Positions 62,918 through 64,000 of a stretch of DNA of 64,000 nt are shown here, piece after piece. The first letter of the stretch is position 1. Every line of letters begins with the position of its first letter. The stretch spans positions 40,736,501 through 40,800,500 of the forward strand of contig OX419761.1 in assembly GCA_948567375.1 (NCBI GenBank), in the 5' to 3' direction. The position numbers and the translations under genes are program-made. Source of the stretch: Lunularia cruciata (Eukaryota > Streptophyta > Marchantiopsida > Lunulariales > Lunulariaceae). The notes beneath the pieces were generated by a model. That model worked only from the letters and a program-made list of their open reading frames with translations, was not told where the DNA came from and did no database searches.

Positions 62918-64000
62918 ATGAGAAGCAATCTTGGCATGAACCTTGCAAGTGAGCATGATGATGTCTATTCTTTTTGTATCAATGGTAAGCTCTATCATCG
63001 GATTGACAATGGCCTCAAACTAGACAATGATGAGCCGGAAAAATATTGCTAGATATATGTTTTTGATCTTGACCTAAAAATGGACCAACATATAGAGGTA
63101 TTTGCTGATCTTGAATTGTCTATGATAGACTCTTTGAATTCCGCTATGCAATCTATAAACCAACTTGTGCAACAATTTGAACATGCCAAGGGTATCTCTA
63201 CAGGCTCTACCAATATTAGGCTAGCTATAAGCAGTCATGCTCTTGCCAAAGAGCACCTTCATCAATTCAACCACTTGATGGCACCTAAAGTCATGGCAGT
63301 TGTCATAGATAACGATCAATTGGCTTTGTCTGATACTGTTTTGCACAAAAATGGTGGAGGCCTTAAATGCATAAATGAATGGCACCTTGCATACAATGCT
63401 CTCTCATACCCAATTTTCTTCTCAAAAGGTGGATATGGATGGTTGATTGAGCTCAAGAATGCCATTGGTGTCACTTTATATCTAGTATTGCCTGTAGAAG
63501 CGTGACATGTCAAATGTCTTACACATGGGTGGTAAAATCTTTCAAAATTTGTTGTTGATCAATATTTGAGAGTTGAGCATGCAAACATGACCTTCATAAG
63601 GCAAAACCAATGCCAACTACAAGTGGAATGCTATCAGTGCCTGGTTGACACAATGTATGGAGATGGTTGGGAGCAAATTGGGCAACAAATCATTTTACAT
63701 GCAACCAACATTGGATCTCCACGGTACATGCAACAAAAGTTTCAGGATAGCATGGCACTGGTGAGGAGCTTTATGAAACCGGATCTCTTCATAACCATGA
63801 CTTGCAATATTGAATGGCCAGAAATTAAGTCCCAGCTCCTGCCGCACTAGAAACCTCAAGACCACCTCGATATTCTGACCCATCTTTTCTATATGAAAAT
63901 GCATGCAATGTTGTGTAAGATTGTTAAACAGAGCATTCTTGATAAGGTCCAAGCCTATTGCTGTGCTATAGAATTCCAAAGGCAGGATTGCCTCCTGTGC
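62918..64000 (+). pseudogene. Helitron replicase/helicase N-terminal part, broken, runs off right edge
   Basis: Starting at 62918 the frame reads VYSFCINGKLYHRID, typical of the Helitron-like N-terminal domain, then a TAG at about 63051. Next come DTVLHKNGGGLKCINEWHLA and ALSYPIFFSKGGYGW (63080-63505), another stop, then NIGSPRYMQQKFQDSMALV and KPDLFITMTCNIEWPEI (63710-63840), the segment leading to the Rep nicking domain, and after a further shift an AIEFQRQDCLLC remnant near 63960. The family's Rep and helicase drive rolling-circle transposition. The catalytic HUH and YY motifs would lie beyond 64000 or are lost. The copy is non-functional at least in this part. Confidence 0.8.

Overview
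This is a nuclear window from a land plant. It holds three spliced protein-coding genes, all on the minus strand, set in AT-rich DNA full of decayed transposable elements. The evidence for a plant is a complete plant-type DICER-LIKE 1 gene (helicase, PAZ, two RNase III domains, two dsRNA-binding domains), a plant extracellular leucine-rich-repeat gene, an aldehyde oxidase, and plant-type Copia, gag and Helitron remnants. The very intron-rich aldehyde oxidase, the short introns and a retroelement family that is not L1 or RTE suggest a seed-free plant, probably a bryophyte. That placement is inference.

Layout: (1) 1-2722, an LRR receptor-like gene whose 3' end lies off the left edge. (2) 2723-6969, intergenic DNA with four very short retroelement copies clustered at 4838-5550. 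(3) 6970-18720, a complete 27-exon molybdo-flavoenzyme gene of the aldehyde oxidase type; all 27 exons join in frame to 1349 codons plus a stop. (4) 19051-28156, AT-rich DNA with a nested pair of non-LTR retroelements (20155-24189), another 5'-truncated copy (26438-26751) and a tandem repeat. (5) 28157-about 33490, a decayed Copia LTR retrotransposon on the minus strand. (6) 34382-45093, the DCL1 gene, 20 exons joining in frame to 2066 codons plus a stop. (7) 46015-47160, a strongly decayed copy of the same non-LTR family just upstream of DCL1. (8) 47161-64000, AT-rich repeat-derived DNA with several local tandem duplications, a broken gag region (about 59750-60950), an LTR-like stretch, and a broken Helitron replicase running off the right edge.

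The most interesting system is the non-LTR family. The long copy (20410-24159) carries an N-terminal zinc finger, a reverse transcriptase (FADD box) and, downstream of it, a C/H/C cluster followed by a K-x-D...D motif like the restriction-like endonuclease of R2-type elements. Its 3' end folds into two short hairpins. The same module recurs as 98-314 bp copies, most with their own target-site duplications. What looks at first like terminal inverted repeats around the long copy resolves into one element inserted, in the opposite orientation, inside an older truncated copy.

The three host genes have no obvious operational link. DCL1 makes microRNAs in the nucleus, the oxidase is a cytosolic redox enzyme, and the LRR protein is secreted or membrane-anchored.
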